Notes: a model not told the origin generated them from the sequence alone. Positions 48,382-58,033 are shown, numbered from the stretch's first letter. The stretch: DNA of 64,000 nucleotides from Candidatus Symbiothrix dinenymphae (GCA_001417715.1 BBRT01000001.1:1-64000); one strand, 5' to 3'. Translations and numbers: made by a program.

Positions 48382-50505
48382 CTATTTTTTCAGCCCATCG
48401 CGCAAAAACTGCACATACTTATCCACATCCTCATCAAAGGCATACCACGGCGCAAGCGGCAACCCATCATTGTCCACCAACACATAATAGGGCTGCGCAT
48501 TGGCACCGAATTTGTGCCTTTGCAGGTAGCTCCACTTGTCGCCGATGGTGCGCAGTTTGGTTTCTTTGCCGTCTTCTTCGATGAGGATTGGCTCCGGCAA
48601 TTTTGTTTTGTCGTCCACGTAGAGCGAAATCAGGACGTAGTCGTTGTTGAGGATGCTTTTTACGCGCGGGTTTGACCACACTGCGGCTTCCATTTTTCGG
48701 CAGTTTACGCAGCCGTAGCCCGTGAAATCGAGCATTGCCGGCTTGTTGTGCCTCCTTGCATACGCCATGCCTTCGTCGTAGTCGTGGAATTTGGGGAGCA
48801 CTTCGCCGTCGTAGAGGTTGAAATCCTGCGTGTAGAGCGGGGGCGAGAAGGCGCTGATGGCTTTCAGCGGCGCACCCCACAGTCCGGGCACCATATATAT
48901 TGCGAATGCAAACGAAATCACTGCCATGAAAAAGTGCGACACAGACACGTGTTGCACCTCATCATCGTGTGCAAAGCGAATTTTCCCCAGCAGATAAACG
49001 CCCAACAGCGCGAAAATCACTATCCAAAGCGCGAGGAATGTTTCGCGGTCAAGGATGTGCCAACCATACGCTAAGTCAGCCACCGACAGGAATTTAAGTG
49101 CCAAAGCCAACTCCAAAAATCCCAGCACGACCTTCACCGTATTGAGCCACCCGCCCGACTTCGGCATTTTTTGCAGCATGGACGGGAAAATCGCGAACAG
49201 CGCAAACGGAATCGCCAACGCCAAGCCGAAGCCAAACATCCCAACAGCCGGTCCCGCCAAACTGCCCATGCTCGCCGCCTCCACCAGCAAGCCACCAATA
49301 ATAGGTCCGGTGCACGAAAACGACACCAGCACCAGCGTGAACGCCATAAAGAAAATGCTCAAAATGCCGGTGGTCGCCTCGGCTTTGCTGTCCATCTTGC
49401 TCGACCACGAGGACGGCAAAGTGAGTTCAAACGCACCCAAAAACGACACCGCAAACAGCACCAGCAACGCAAAGAAAATCAGATTAAACACCGCATTGGT
49501 CGATAAATCGTTCAGCGCACTCGCACCGAACAGCACCGTCACCAGCAGCCCCAGCCCCAAATAAATCACGATAATCGACAGCCCGTAAATCAGCGCATCG
49601 CGCACCGCTTTGGTGCGGTTAGATTTCGACCGCTTCAGAAAAAAACTGACCGTCATCGGGATAATGGGCCACACGCAAGGCGTGAGCAACGCCAACAAGC
49701 CGCCGACAAAACACAGCCAAAACACCGACCACAGCGAATTGTCGCCGTCCGTTTGACTTTCGCCCAATGCCTGCAACTCCGCGATAACGGGCTTCCAGAA
49801 GTCCACATTGCTATTTTCCGTAGCTTTGTCATCACTCGTAGTCCTGCCGTAGCCCCCTGGCTTGTCATTGCGGTTTTGACCTGCAATCCCCTCCTCAGTT
49901 ATGCTGGTGTCTGTTTGACTTGCAATTTCTTCTTCATTTATGCTCGCCGGCAGGGGATTATGGGTCAAGCCCGCAGCGACAGAATCTTCCTCCGAATGCG
50001 TGTTTTTTTTAACGATAGTGCGTGGCACACTTGCAATAACAACCGCAGGGAGGTCTTTTTTCGTCAGCGAAAATTCGAGTTGTCCGGGCAGGCACGATTC
50101 GTCGTTGCACGTCATGTAGTCCACATAGCCCGTGATGGCGAATTTCTCTGCATCCGTCACGCGCAACCGCTGCACAAACGTTGGATTGCCGTTGTACCAA
50201 CTCACATTCATCTCAAACGTTTCGTCAAATTTGGTCGTTATTTTGGCAGCTGTGGTCACTTTGCCGAGCCGTTCTGCTCCGCTGATTTTTTCAAAATGAA
50301 ACACAGTCGGGTTGGGTCCGCCTTCGGGCTGATCTATGTCGTAGAGGTGCCAACCATAGTCAATAGAGGTTCTGAAGACAATCTCAGCCTTGTCATTGAT
50401 AGAATAACTCCAGCGAATAGCTTCCTGTAGCTGCCCCCAAGCAGACACGACAGAGCAAAAACTCAGCAATACAACTGCAAATGATATACGAAACGTTTTA
50501 TACAT
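48382..50505 (-). CDS. dsbD: Thiol:disulfide interchange protein DsbD
   Basis: 707 aa from ATG 50505. It moves reducing power from cytoplasmic thioredoxin to the periplasm. A signal peptide (MYKTFRISFAVVLLSFCSVVSAWG) precedes the N-terminal DsbD-alpha domain (about 25-150; Cys pair in MTCNDESCLPG). A linker (about 160-235) holds two palindromic elements. Eight transmembrane helices (about 260-580) carry the Cys in TPCVWPIIPMT and SCTGPIIGG. The C-terminal thioredoxin domain has YGCVNCRKME. All three redox Cys pairs are kept; the linker is expanded by the repeats. Confidence 0.95.
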   Translation of the reverse strand: MYKTFRISFAVVLLSFCSVVSAWGQLQEAIRWSYSINDKAEIVFRTSIDYGWHLYDIDQPEGGPNPTVFHFEKISGAERLGKVTTAAKITTKFDETFEMNVSWYNGNPTFVQRLRVTDAEKFAITGYVDYMTCNDESCLPGQLEFSLTKKDLPAVVIASVPRTIVKKNTHSEEDSVAAGLTHNPLPASINEEEIASQTDTSITEEGIAGQNRNDKPGGYGRTTSDDKATENSNVDFWKPVIAELQALGESQTDGDNSLWSVFWLCFVGGLLALLTPCVWPIIPMTVSFFLKRSKSNRTKAVRDALIYGLSIIVIYLGLGLLVTVLFGASALNDLSTNAVFNLIFFALLVLFAVSFLGAFELTLPSSWSSKMDSKAEATTGILSIFFMAFTLVLVSFSCTGPIIGGLLVEAASMGSLAGPAVGMFGFGLALAIPFALFAIFPSMLQKMPKSGGWLNTVKVVLGFLELALALKFLSVADLAYGWHILDRETFLALWIVIFALLGVYLLGKIRFAHDDEVQHVSVSHFFMAVISFAFAIYMVPGLWGAPLKAISAFSPPLYTQDFNLYDGEVLPKFHDYDEGMAYARRHNKPAMLDFTGYGCVNCRKMEAAVWSNPRVKSILNNDYVLISLYVDDKTKLPEPILIEEDGKETKLRTIGDKWSYLQRHKFGANAQPYYVLVDNDGLPLAPWYAFDEDVDKYVQFLRDGLKK
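49864..49893. repeat. ATTGCGGG palindromic element, copy 6 (in dsbD)
   Basis: A slightly degenerate copy (gtcattgcggttttgacc, then tgcaatcccct), in frame, read as GIAGQNRND in the DsbD linker. Confidence 0.85.
49951..49980. repeat. ATTGCGGG palindromic element, copy 7 (in dsbD)
   Basis: A reverse-oriented, slightly degenerate copy about 60 bp from copy 6, in frame, read as VAAGLTHNPLPA. Confidence 0.85.
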
Positions 50506-50535
50506 ACATTTTATTTTTTTATTTCTCATTTCGAC

Positions 50536-51783
50536 CTACGCCAACGAGTGGATTACCAGCCCTGACCGCAACTTTGGTTCAAACCATGTTGTTTTTGGCG
50601 GCATGATGTTGCCAGAGTCGGCTATGTCAATCAGTTGCTTCATCGACACGGGGTAGAGGGCGAGGGCGGCTGCCATTTCGCCGCTGTCCACGCGCTTTTT
50701 GAGTTCGCCAAGTCCGCGCAACCCGCCAACGAAATCTACGCGCTTGTCGGTGCGCAAGTCTTTCATTCCCAGCAATTTGTCGAGGATGAGGTTGGACGAA
50801 ATCGTTACGTCCAGCACGCCAATCGGGTCGCTGTCGTTGTATGTGCCGGGCTTTGCATCCAGCGAATACCAATGCTTGTTGTTGAGATACAGCGCAAAAT
50901 TGTGGAGGTGTGCTGGGTGGTAAATTTTTTCGCCTTTGTCCGTAACGGTGAAATTTTTTGCCAATTCCGTCAAAAAATCGGCATTCGACAGCCCGTTCAA
51001 ATCCTTCACTAAACGGTTGTAATCCATGATTTTAAGTTGGTTTGCGGGGAAACACACCGCCATGAAATAGTTGTATTCTTCCTTGCCCGTGTGGTCGGGG
51101 TTTTGCTTCGCCTTTTCTGCGCCTACCAACGCCGCCGCCGCCGAACGATGATGTCCGTCTGCGATATATAAATAAGGTATATCTGCAAAAAGGTCCGTGA
51201 TGCGATCGATGACTCCGGTGTAGTCAATTATCCAAAACGTGTGCCTAATGCCGTCAGCGGACACAAAATCGTATTCGGGAGTCTTTCTCGTTTCCGCCTT
51301 CACAATGATATCCAGCTCGGGATTGTCGGGATAGGCGAAAAACACCGGCTCGATGTTGGCATTATTCACGCGCACGTGCTTCATGCGGTCTTCTTCCTTA
51401 TCTTTGCGCGTCAATTCGTGCTTTTTAATCGCACCGGTCAGATAATCAGGCACATACGACCCAACGACCAGACCATACTGCGTGCGCCCGTCCATCGTTT
51501 GCGCATAGACGTAATAATTTTCTCTCGTGTCCTGCACAAGCCAGCCCTTGTCTTGAAAAAGTTTGAAATTTTCAGCCGCTTTCGCATACACATCCGCATC
51601 GTGCTCGTCTTTTCCCGCCGGAAAATCAATCTCCGGCTTGATAATGCGATACAAAGACTTCTCATTGCCCGCCGCCTCAGCACGCGCTTCCTCCGAACTC
51701 AAAACATCGTAAGGACGTGATGCAATGTCAGTTACGAACTGCTTATCGGGGCGAATCCCCCTAAAAGGCCTAATTGTTGCCAT
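50536..51783 (-). CDS. DUF1015 family protein
   Basis: 415 aa. The family signature is clear: IRPFRGIRPDK and RPYDVLSSEEARA at the N-terminus, KKHELTRKDKEEDRMKHVRVN, and the LYIADGHHRSAAAALVG motif near residue 220. DUF1015 proteins are conserved and of unproven biochemical function; the DGHHR motif suggests nucleotide or substrate binding. It has its own promoter and lies 7 bp before the dsbD frame on the same strand. Confidence 0.88.
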   Translation of the reverse strand: MATIRPFRGIRPDKQFVTDIASRPYDVLSSEEARAEAAGNEKSLYRIIKPEIDFPAGKDEHDADVYAKAAENFKLFQDKGWLVQDTRENYYVYAQTMDGRTQYGLVVGSYVPDYLTGAIKKHELTRKDKEEDRMKHVRVNNANIEPVFFAYPDNPELDIIVKAETRKTPEYDFVSADGIRHTFWIIDYTGVIDRITDLFADIPYLYIADGHHRSAAAALVGAEKAKQNPDHTGKEEYNYFMAVCFPANQLKIMDYNRLVKDLNGLSNADFLTELAKNFTVTDKGEKIYHPAHLHNFALYLNNKHWYSLDAKPGTYNDSDPIGVLDVTISSNLILDKLLGMKDLRTDKRVDFVGGLRGLGELKKRVDSGEMAAALALYPVSMKQLIDIADSGNIMPPKTTWFEPKLRSGLVIHSLA

Positions 51784-51814
51784 ATAATAATTTTTTTTAT
51801 GTTAAAAAACAGCG

Positions 51815-51822
51815 CAAAGGTA
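51815..51822 (-). promoter_or_regulatory. DUF1015 gene promoter (TACCTTTG, minus strand)
   Basis: CAAAGGTA on the plus strand, 32 bp before the start codon. Confidence 0.8.
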
Positions 51823-51840
51823 CAGAAAAATCAGCAATCA

Positions 51841-53496
51841 TTAAAATCTGTAAGTCAGCCCCCCCATCACATTAAACGGATTGGCAGGATAGCCGTACCA
51901 CAATTCATATTTCTGAAACAGCAGATTGTTGATTGCCACGAATGCCGAAAAATGCTTTGCGAACGAAAAAGTGCCCCGCAGCGACACATCATGAATGTCA
52001 TCTAATTCAGGGCGACCCAACTCAAAGTGATACAGCAAATCAAAACGCAGCGGCTCAATGGGTTTGACGCCAATGTTCAAGTGCCCGTCAAATTTAGGCT
52101 TGTTAAACGACTGCAAATCAGCCACATTCCAATTATTGTAATCGGCAGACAGCTCAATGTCTGCCACATCGGAGTGCTTGTAACGCATTGTGCCACCCAC
52201 ATTAAGCACTTTGGCATCGGCGGAAACAGGTATGTTGGCGTACTCATTTACCAAAAACCACTCATCATCGGTAATTCGATAGCCCGCGTGCAAATCCATG
52301 TTCAGGCTGCGTGTAATGGCGAAATTGGTACCTAATTTGGCATTCAGAGAGGTGCGCGAATCCGTTACTCGCAACACATACGGGGCGATGTAGCGATTTT
52401 GCTGATACAGTTCGTAGTTGCTATTATCCCTGAAACCACCTGTTGCAGAGGCATATAGTTGCAAATGGTCTGTCGCATTCACATAAAATCGCACGTCGGG
52501 GGCAAGCAAAAATTTGCTGCGGTCGCCAAATTGTTTGCCGACACTCAACCCCAAATGCGTTTCCCAATTAGCACCCTCAAACAGCATGTAAGGCGACACA
52601 GAAAGCGTTGTGTAATTGCTCTTTGAGTCCCTGTCTGTATCGGCATTGTTTGTATCGGCATTGTCCTGATTTTTGGCATAACCTTTTATCCCAATGCGTT
52701 TATCAATGCTCAGCGGCGCACTCATATCGGCATCCAGCAGCAACCGATTTTCACTTTTAGCATCGGGCGCACCATAATCTTGACCAAAACGGGTATAACC
52801 AACATCAAATTTGAACGCAGGAACATCCAAATCAGTAGAAACCGCCCCCAAATGAGCCGCAAAAAGATTATCTTTCCAATCGGCAACCGGTAACTGGTAA
52901 CTGGTAACCGGTAACTGCCCATAATCATTGTACTGCGAATAGGTGTATTGCGCATCTGTAAGAATTTTCCAAGTATTGAAATTATGCAAATAGTTCACTC
53001 CCAACACATTATCATTGATTTTCTTTTTGCCCTCTTTATCATCCTGCAAAAAATTCACCTTGTAATTGCCCGAATGGTGCGAGGCAAAGATATTGAGTTG
53101 GTTGGCGAACGAGTGGAGCGGTTGCACGGCGGCATCGGCAAAAAAATCGGGCAACGCACTACCACCAAGCGTGATATAGCCAATCTGGTCGCCGGAGCCA
53201 AACGCCGAAGCAGACGATTGAAGCGGATACGGCGACGACGGCACCTCCACAGCCGAGAGATATTTGGCAAACCGAACATCCGCTTGGGGTGCTGTGGGCG
53301 CAGCCACATCGGGCACACTGTTGATTTTGTTAGCATCTTTAATGCTGGGCACATAATCTTTTTCCAGCGTCATCTCCCTGCTCACGTTTTGGGCTTGTGC
53401 AACGGCGCACATCACCACTAATGCGGCTATGATTTTCAGGGGATTGCGGGTCAAACCCGCAATGACAGCCCTTTTAATGACATTTATTGTTTTCAT
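51841..53496 (-). CDS. Outer-membrane beta-barrel protein (TonB-receptor-like barrel without plug)
   Basis: 551 aa from ATG 53496 (24 bp of leader after the promoter). The signal peptide is unusual: MKTINVIKR, then VIAGLTRNPLK from a palindromic element, then the hydrophobic core IIAALVVMCAVAQAQ. A short periplasmic segment is followed by ~20 amphipathic beta strands and the terminal FNVMGGLTYRF. It resembles the barrel part of TonB-dependent receptors, with no plug domain recognisable. QLPVTSYQLPVA at about residue 195 comes from a heptamer repeat. Substrate unknown. Confidence 0.72.
   Translation of the reverse strand: MKTINVIKRAVIAGLTRNPLKIIAALVVMCAVAQAQNVSREMTLEKDYVPSIKDANKINSVPDVAAPTAPQADVRFAKYLSAVEVPSSPYPLQSSASAFGSGDQIGYITLGGSALPDFFADAAVQPLHSFANQLNIFASHHSGNYKVNFLQDDKEGKKKINDNVLGVNYLHNFNTWKILTDAQYTYSQYNDYGQLPVTSYQLPVADWKDNLFAAHLGAVSTDLDVPAFKFDVGYTRFGQDYGAPDAKSENRLLLDADMSAPLSIDKRIGIKGYAKNQDNADTNNADTDRDSKSNYTTLSVSPYMLFEGANWETHLGLSVGKQFGDRSKFLLAPDVRFYVNATDHLQLYASATGGFRDNSNYELYQQNRYIAPYVLRVTDSRTSLNAKLGTNFAITRSLNMDLHAGYRITDDEWFLVNEYANIPVSADAKVLNVGGTMRYKHSDVADIELSADYNNWNVADLQSFNKPKFDGHLNIGVKPIEPLRFDLLYHFELGRPELDDIHDVSLRGTFSFAKHFSAFVAINNLLFQKYELWYGYPANPFNVMGGLTYRF
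52885..52917. repeat. Heptamer repeat (aactggt)n in coding sequence
   Basis: Nearly five 7-bp units in frame in the barrel gene, read on the minus strand as QLPVTSYQLPV. Confidence 0.9.
53437..53466. repeat. ATTGCGGG palindromic element, copy 8 (in a signal peptide)
   Basis: A copy with perfect ATTGCGGG arms interrupted by one base in the loop, in frame in the 51841-53496 gene. It encodes VIAGLTRNPL between the basic n-region and the hydrophobic core of the signal peptide. Confidence 0.95.
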
Positions 53497-53525
53497 CTGT
53501 GTATGTTTTTGTTGCAAAAACGCTA

Positions 53526-53533
53526 CAAAGGTA
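53526..53533 (-). promoter_or_regulatory. Barrel-gene promoter (TACCTTTG, minus strand)
   Basis: CAAAGGTA on the plus strand. It lies 8 bp from the upstream ATG at 53517 and 29 bp from ATG 53496, favouring the latter. Confidence 0.8.
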
Positions 53534-53581
53534 CGAATTAGTTATGAGTTATGAGTTATTTTTAGACCATTTCAACCCTTT

Positions 53582-53992
53582 TCAAATGAGTTTTTTTGCT
53601 GAAATTATATTTTCTATCGCTTGTATGAATTGCTTGGCAGGCTCAAATAGGGGTTGTATGTCTTTTTCGTCGATGATAATCCAATCGCTGTAATCGCCAC
53701 TTTGCCGCAGGTCGAATAATTTTCGGTAGAGTTTATTTTGTTCCGAACTAAAAATTCCTGTCGAAACAAAGTGTTTTCCGAACAACCCAATGGCTCCACC
53801 ATGAGTGTGAGATGAGCATTCGTTTGCTATCAATAAGGCAGTTACAGCATAATAGCATGCATAATACAAACGGTTTGTTGCCCCGTGCCAATGTTGTGAG
53901 TTTAATAAATCTTTTGCCTCATCCAAAGTTTCTTTTGAACGCTCCAAACGATGTTGCACAATAATTGCTCTTTCTTCTTCATTGAGTGTCAT
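53582..53992 (-). CDS. HEPN domain protein of a HEPN/MNT toxin-antitoxin pair
   Basis: 136 aa, all helical. LERSKETLDEAKDLLNSQHWHGATNRLYYACYYAVTALLIA is typical of the HEPN fold (first half only quoted by its ends: about residues 17-57). The RQSGDYSD segment near residue 103 is the conserved R..DY region. HEPN proteins paired with MNT are RNase-type toxins or partners. It overlaps the MNT gene by 4 bp (ATGA). Confidence 0.88.
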   Translation of the reverse strand: MTLNEEERAIIVQHRLERSKETLDEAKDLLNSQHWHGATNRLYYACYYAVTALLIANECSSHTHGGAIGLFGKHFVSTGIFSSEQNKLYRKLFDLRQSGDYSDWIIIDEKDIQPLFEPAKQFIQAIENIISAKKLI

Positions 53993-54300
53993 ACGATTTC
54001 TACTTTGTCGTGTTCTACATTTTTATAAAAAATAGATGGTTTTTGCCGTTCCCAATCTGTTGTCGTAAAAACCTTTGCATTGATAAGCGTGCCATCTTTC
54101 ATTCCAAGTTCGGCAAACGGATAACCATAGTTGTCGTAGTCCTCAAATTCCTTTTGGGGCTTGTCCAACAGCACCAGCAAATCCCAATCCGAATCGGGGC
54201 GGGCATCGCCGCGTGCCTGCGAGCCAAACAAAATGACTGTATCATTTGGCAAAATTTTGCGCTTTAATTCGCGTATGTTTGATAAAATTTGTTCGTTCAT
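53989..54300 (-). CDS. MNT-type minimal nucleotidyltransferase (antitoxin)
   Basis: 103 aa from ATG 54300. The nucleotidyltransferase signature is VILFGSQARGDARPDSDWDLLV (from about residue 21; GSxARGDxRxDSDxDL). In characterised MNT/HEPN pairs this enzyme adds AMP to the HEPN toxin to silence it. The promoter at 54323-54330 supports the start. It is followed directly by the HEPN gene. Confidence 0.92.
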   Translation of the reverse strand: MNEQILSNIRELKRKILPNDTVILFGSQARGDARPDSDWDLLVLLDKPQKEFEDYDNYGYPFAELGMKDGTLINAKVFTTTDWERQKPSIFYKNVEHDKVEIV

Positions 54301-54322
54301 TTTTTTTGAATTTATCCTGTGA

Positions 54323-54330
54323 CAAAGGTA
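54323..54330 (-). promoter_or_regulatory. HEPN/MNT promoter (TACCTTTG, minus strand)
   Basis: CAAAGGTA on the plus strand, 23 bp before ATG 54300. It also lies 11 bp from the 3' end of ilvD. Confidence 0.8.
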
Positions 54331-54340
54331 CAATTTTATT

Positions 54341-56176
54341 CTATATTATTCTCACCGCCCCCTTATCTGCCGAACTTACCATTGAGGCATACGCTTGCAG
54401 GGCTTTTGAAACTGTGCGCGTGCGGTGGGGCGGCGTGAAAGCCTTGTTGCCGCGTGCCTCTTCTTCCTTGCGGCGGGCAGCGAGAACTTCATCTGACACT
54501 TCCACCTTGATGCTGCGTTCGGGAATGTTAATTGTGATGGTGTCGCCCGTCCGCACCAAGCCGATGGCTCCGCCTGCTGCGGCTTCGGGGGATACATGAC
54601 CTATTGACAAGCCGGAGGTGCCGCCCGAAAAGCGTCCGTCCGTGATGAGCGCGCAGGCTTTCCCCAAGTGGCGCGATTTGATGTAGGATGTCGGGTAAAG
54701 CATTTCCTGCATTCCGGGTCCGCCTTTGGGACCTTCGTAGGTGATGACTACCACATCGCCCGCCTCCACATTGCCGTTCAGAATACCATCGCAGGCGGTT
54801 TCTTGCGAATCAAACACTTTGGCGGTGCCGGAGAATTTCAGGATGCTTTCGTCCACGCCGGCGGTTTTCACCACGCAGCCGTCCTGCGCGATGTTGCCGT
54901 AGAGCACGGCTAAGCCGCCGTCTTTGCTGTAGGCATGGGCGATGTCGCGAATGCAACCTTCGGCGCGGTCAATATCCATTTCATCTACGTCGTAATATTC
55001 TTCCTGCGAACCGAACTTCAAATTAAATCGATTGCCGGGTGCCGCTGTATATAACTGTAGAGATTGTGAGGACATAGTGTCCTCGCAAATATTGTATTCT
55101 TTAATGGCTTCTGCCAATGTTTTTCCGTCTACACGCTTCAGAGAGGCATCAATCAAACCACCTTTCTGCAATTCGCCAAGAATGCCGAGGATACCGCCGG
55201 CGCGGTTGACATCTTGCATATAGTATTTATTGGTATTCGGAGCCACTTTACACAGACAGGGCGTTTTGCGCGACAGGCGGTCGATGTCTTGCATGGTGAA
55301 GTCCACGCCAGCCTCCTGCGCCACTGCCAGGAGGTGCAACACCGTGTTTGTGGAGCCGCCCATGGCAATATCCAAAGTCATAGCATTCAAAAAAGCCTCT
55401 CGTGTGGCAATACTTCTCGGCAAAACGCTTTCGTCGCCGTCTTCGTAATATTTATAGGCATTTTTGACAATCAGACGGGCGGCGTCGCGAAATAAATTTT
55501 CGCGGTCGGCATGGGACGCCAGCAAGGTTCCGTTGCCCGGCAAAGCCAAACCGATGGCTTCATTCAGGCAATTCATCGAGTTAGCGGTAAACATTCCCGA
55601 ACACGAGCCGCAAGTGGGACAAGCATTTTGTTCGATTTTGCGAACCTGTTCGTCCGAAACGGATTCATCGGCACTCTGCACCATGGCATCAATCAAATCC
55701 AAGCCGTGCCCGTCGAGCCTTCCGGCTTCCATTGGTCCGCCGGAAACGAATACCGCGGGGATATTCAGGCGCATTGCCGCCATGAGCATCCCCGGCGTGA
55801 TTTTGTCGCAGTTGCTGATGCACACCATTGCATCGGCTTTGTGGGCTTGCACCATGTATTCTACACTGTCGGCGATGATGTCGCGGCTCGGCAGCGAATA
55901 GAGCATCCCGTCGTGACCCATCGCTATGCCGTCGTCGATGGCGATGGTGTTAAATTCGGCGGCGAAGCAGCCCAATTCCTCGATTTTTGCCTTCACAAAT
56001 TGCCCGATTTCGTGCAGATGCACATGTCCGGGCACAAACTGCGTGAACGAATTGACAATCGCGATGATGGGCTTGTTCATCTGCTCGGTGGTCATGCCGT
56101 TGGCTTTCCACAAGGCACGTGCGCCCGCCATTTTGCGACCGTTGGTGCTGCTGTAACTTCTAAGTTGATTTTTCAT
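54341..56176 (-). CDS. ilvD: Dihydroxy-acid dehydratase
   Basis: 611 aa. It makes the 2-keto acids of isoleucine and valine with an Fe-S cluster. Cluster Cys residues lie in [10 protein letters not shown] and [18 protein letters not shown]. The N-terminal [16 protein letters not shown] and the C-terminal [25 protein letters not shown] are family hallmarks. Other ilv genes are not next to it, so it appears to be a single-gene unit with its own promoter. Confidence 0.97.
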   Translation of the reverse strand: MKNQLRSYSSTNGRKMAGARALWKANGMTTEQMNKPIIAIVNSFTQFVPGHVHLHEIGQFVKAKIEELGCFAAEFNTIAIDDGIAMGHDGMLYSLPSRDIIADSVEYMVQAHKADAMVCISNCDKITPGMLMAAMRLNIPAVFVSGGPMEAGRLDGHGLDLIDAMVQSADESVSDEQVRKIEQNACPTCGSCSGMFTANSMNCLNEAIGLALPGNGTLLASHADRENLFRDAARLIVKNAYKYYEDGDESVLPRSIATREAFLNAMTLDIAMGGSTNTVLHLLAVAQEAGVDFTMQDIDRLSRKTPCLCKVAPNTNKYYMQDVNRAGGILGILGELQKGGLIDASLKRVDGKTLAEAIKEYNICEDTMSSQSLQLYTAAPGNRFNLKFGSQEEYYDVDEMDIDRAEGCIRDIAHAYSKDGGLAVLYGNIAQDGCVVKTAGVDESILKFSGTAKVFDSQETACDGILNGNVEAGDVVVITYEGPKGGPGMQEMLYPTSYIKSRHLGKACALITDGRFSGGTSGLSIGHVSPEAAAGGAIGLVRTGDTITINIPERSIKVEVSDEVLAARRKEEEARGNKAFTPPHRTRTVSKALQAYASMVSSADKGAVRII

Positions 56177-56204
56177 TTTCTATTTAGTGTTGATAAATTT
56201 CGTG

Positions 56205-56212
56205 CAAAGATA
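56205..56212 (-). promoter_or_regulatory. ilvD promoter (TATCTTTG, minus strand)
   Basis: CAAAGATA on the plus strand, 29 bp before the ilvD start codon. Confidence 0.8.
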
Positions 56213-56223
56213 ATAAAAATTGA

Positions 56224-57951
56224 CTAAATGCTGTGCTCAAATATCCGGTATTTATTTTTGCCGATGAATACGATGACGGCGGCTTTCAGGTCGGGGCGAC
56301 TGCTCAAGCGGTGCGAACCAAGATATTGCTTTATCTGCGCCTCTCCCTCTTTTTGCAGTTTGGTGATTTCAGATGATTTGGCTTTTGCCTTGCAGTATTT
56401 GAGTTCAAACACCCATTCATATTTTATTTCTGGCAACTGCGGGCTGCGCTGCAAATAAATATCTGTTCTGCCCGGCACGGCTTCGTATTCGCTCATTGGG
56501 ACGTAAATACGGCTCATAAGCAGATATGCCAGCAGCAGGATTTTGATGTATTTCTCATCGAAGTGTTGCAAATCGTGGTCGGATAATTTGCTGAGTGCGT
56601 GCTCTGAAACGTAGGCTATAAACCGTTTTAAATCTCCTTCCATTGCCAATGCGGTGATGGATTCGTCGAGGTGGCGCGTTTCAATGGTCATGGCGGGCGA
56701 TTGCTCGCGCACAAATTTCATCACATACTCCCAATATAAAGTGCGGATGGAATAATTGGGAATACCCAACCACACTTTACCCATTACCGGCTCTTTGATG
56801 GTGAGCAAACCCATATAGAACAGCAGGGAAATGAAATAATCGGTATCGTTCAGCGTATCTACCGAAAATTTATTCAAAACTTCCGCTATAATTCCATCTT
56901 CTTTGATGATTTGAATCACGGTTGCACGGTTGCTATCGTTCTGAGTGAGCTTTTTCAAGCGTCCGTAATCCGTTTTCAGATTCTCATCAATGATGCTGTC
57001 CGGCACTCTATGTAAATCTATAATCTGATTGAAGAAATAGAGCACCATTGCCGGATTATACACCCTGTTTGCCCCGTCTTTATTAAACAGATAACCATCG
57101 TAATAAGCTTCCATATCCACAGTGATGAAATCAGGATTAACACCGGTTTCGTGCATCAGCCAGTCAACCTCTTTTTTCGTAAATCCCATCATTTCATTAT
57201 ATTTCTCGTGCAGCGTGAGGTTGGTCGAGATATTATACCCGCTGGTGAGGTCGTCGAGCATCACCGGCGAAATGCCTGTGATAAATGTGCGGCTGGAAAC
57301 AAACTTTGTAGAGTTTTTTATTCGTTCATAAAAATCGCGCACCAACCCGTTAGCAGACACCATTGTTTTGTAAAAATCCTTGCCTAACCGGTTGCCCATC
57401 GCAATGAGGTCGTTAGCAAAATGGTCGTATTCATCAATGATGAAATAGATTTTCACATTACTCTGCTCGGCGGCAGAAAAGGCTCTATCCAAAGACAAGA
57501 TTCCCAATTTATTCTCACTTAGCTCACGACTATACACAGCAGCCTGAGAAAAAACGGACGGATACACATTAAAAAAGTTGCGCACGGATGTCTGGACAGC
57601 ATCGTTGAAAGAAACTCGGAAACTTTCCTCGCTTGAAGTGTCCATCCCCGAAAAATCGAACCGCAGCACCGCATACGAGTTCTTTTCAGGAGTCGGATGC
57701 TTGCCTATGTAGAGGTCGCCGAACAATTGCTCAAAATTCTCCGCCTCGTTCATGTCGTAGTAGCACGACAAGGTCATAAAGAACAGGCTTTTGCCGAACT
57801 TGCGCGGGCGGATGAAAAACAGATTTTTGTTGGTTTCGTTCTCCAACATCTCAATATACATGGTTTTATCCACATAAGCATAGTTCTCAGTCCGTATGCT
57901 CTTGTAATTACTGCTACCGTAGGGCAAGCGCTTAAATTTTTTTGCTTCCAT
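56224..57951 (-). CDS. AAA-ATPase-like / PD-(D/E)XK nuclease family protein
   Basis: 575 aa. The N-terminal AAA-ATPase-like domain has LPYGSSNYKSIRTENYAYVDKT at the start (first 20 of a longer motif), the P-loop-like FIRPRKFGKSLFF (about 46-58) and IYFIIDEYDHFAND as Walker B. The C-terminal DUF1703-type PD-(D/E)XK region has YEWVFELKYCKAK. These proteins are numerous in Bacteroidota and expand by duplication; their role is unclear. It has its own promoter. Confidence 0.88.
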   Translation of the reverse strand: MEAKKFKRLPYGSSNYKSIRTENYAYVDKTMYIEMLENETNKNLFFIRPRKFGKSLFFMTLSCYYDMNEAENFEQLFGDLYIGKHPTPEKNSYAVLRFDFSGMDTSSEESFRVSFNDAVQTSVRNFFNVYPSVFSQAAVYSRELSENKLGILSLDRAFSAAEQSNVKIYFIIDEYDHFANDLIAMGNRLGKDFYKTMVSANGLVRDFYERIKNSTKFVSSRTFITGISPVMLDDLTSGYNISTNLTLHEKYNEMMGFTKKEVDWLMHETGVNPDFITVDMEAYYDGYLFNKDGANRVYNPAMVLYFFNQIIDLHRVPDSIIDENLKTDYGRLKKLTQNDSNRATVIQIIKEDGIIAEVLNKFSVDTLNDTDYFISLLFYMGLLTIKEPVMGKVWLGIPNYSIRTLYWEYVMKFVREQSPAMTIETRHLDESITALAMEGDLKRFIAYVSEHALSKLSDHDLQHFDEKYIKILLLAYLLMSRIYVPMSEYEAVPGRTDIYLQRSPQLPEIKYEWVFELKYCKAKAKSSEITKLQKEGEAQIKQYLGSHRLSSRPDLKAAVIVFIGKNKYRIFEHSI

Positions 57952-57969
57952 CTTTTTTTATTTTGGCTA

Positions 57970-57977
57970 CAAAGATA
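57970..57977 (-). promoter_or_regulatory. Promoter of the AAA-ATPase-like gene (TATCTTTG, minus strand)
   Basis: CAAAGATA on the plus strand, 19 bp before the start codon at 57951. Confidence 0.75.
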
Positions 57978-58033
57978 GGCTATTTTTTGGTATAACGGAA
58001 AAAGCGTATTACAAATTTTCAAAATTTTTTATC

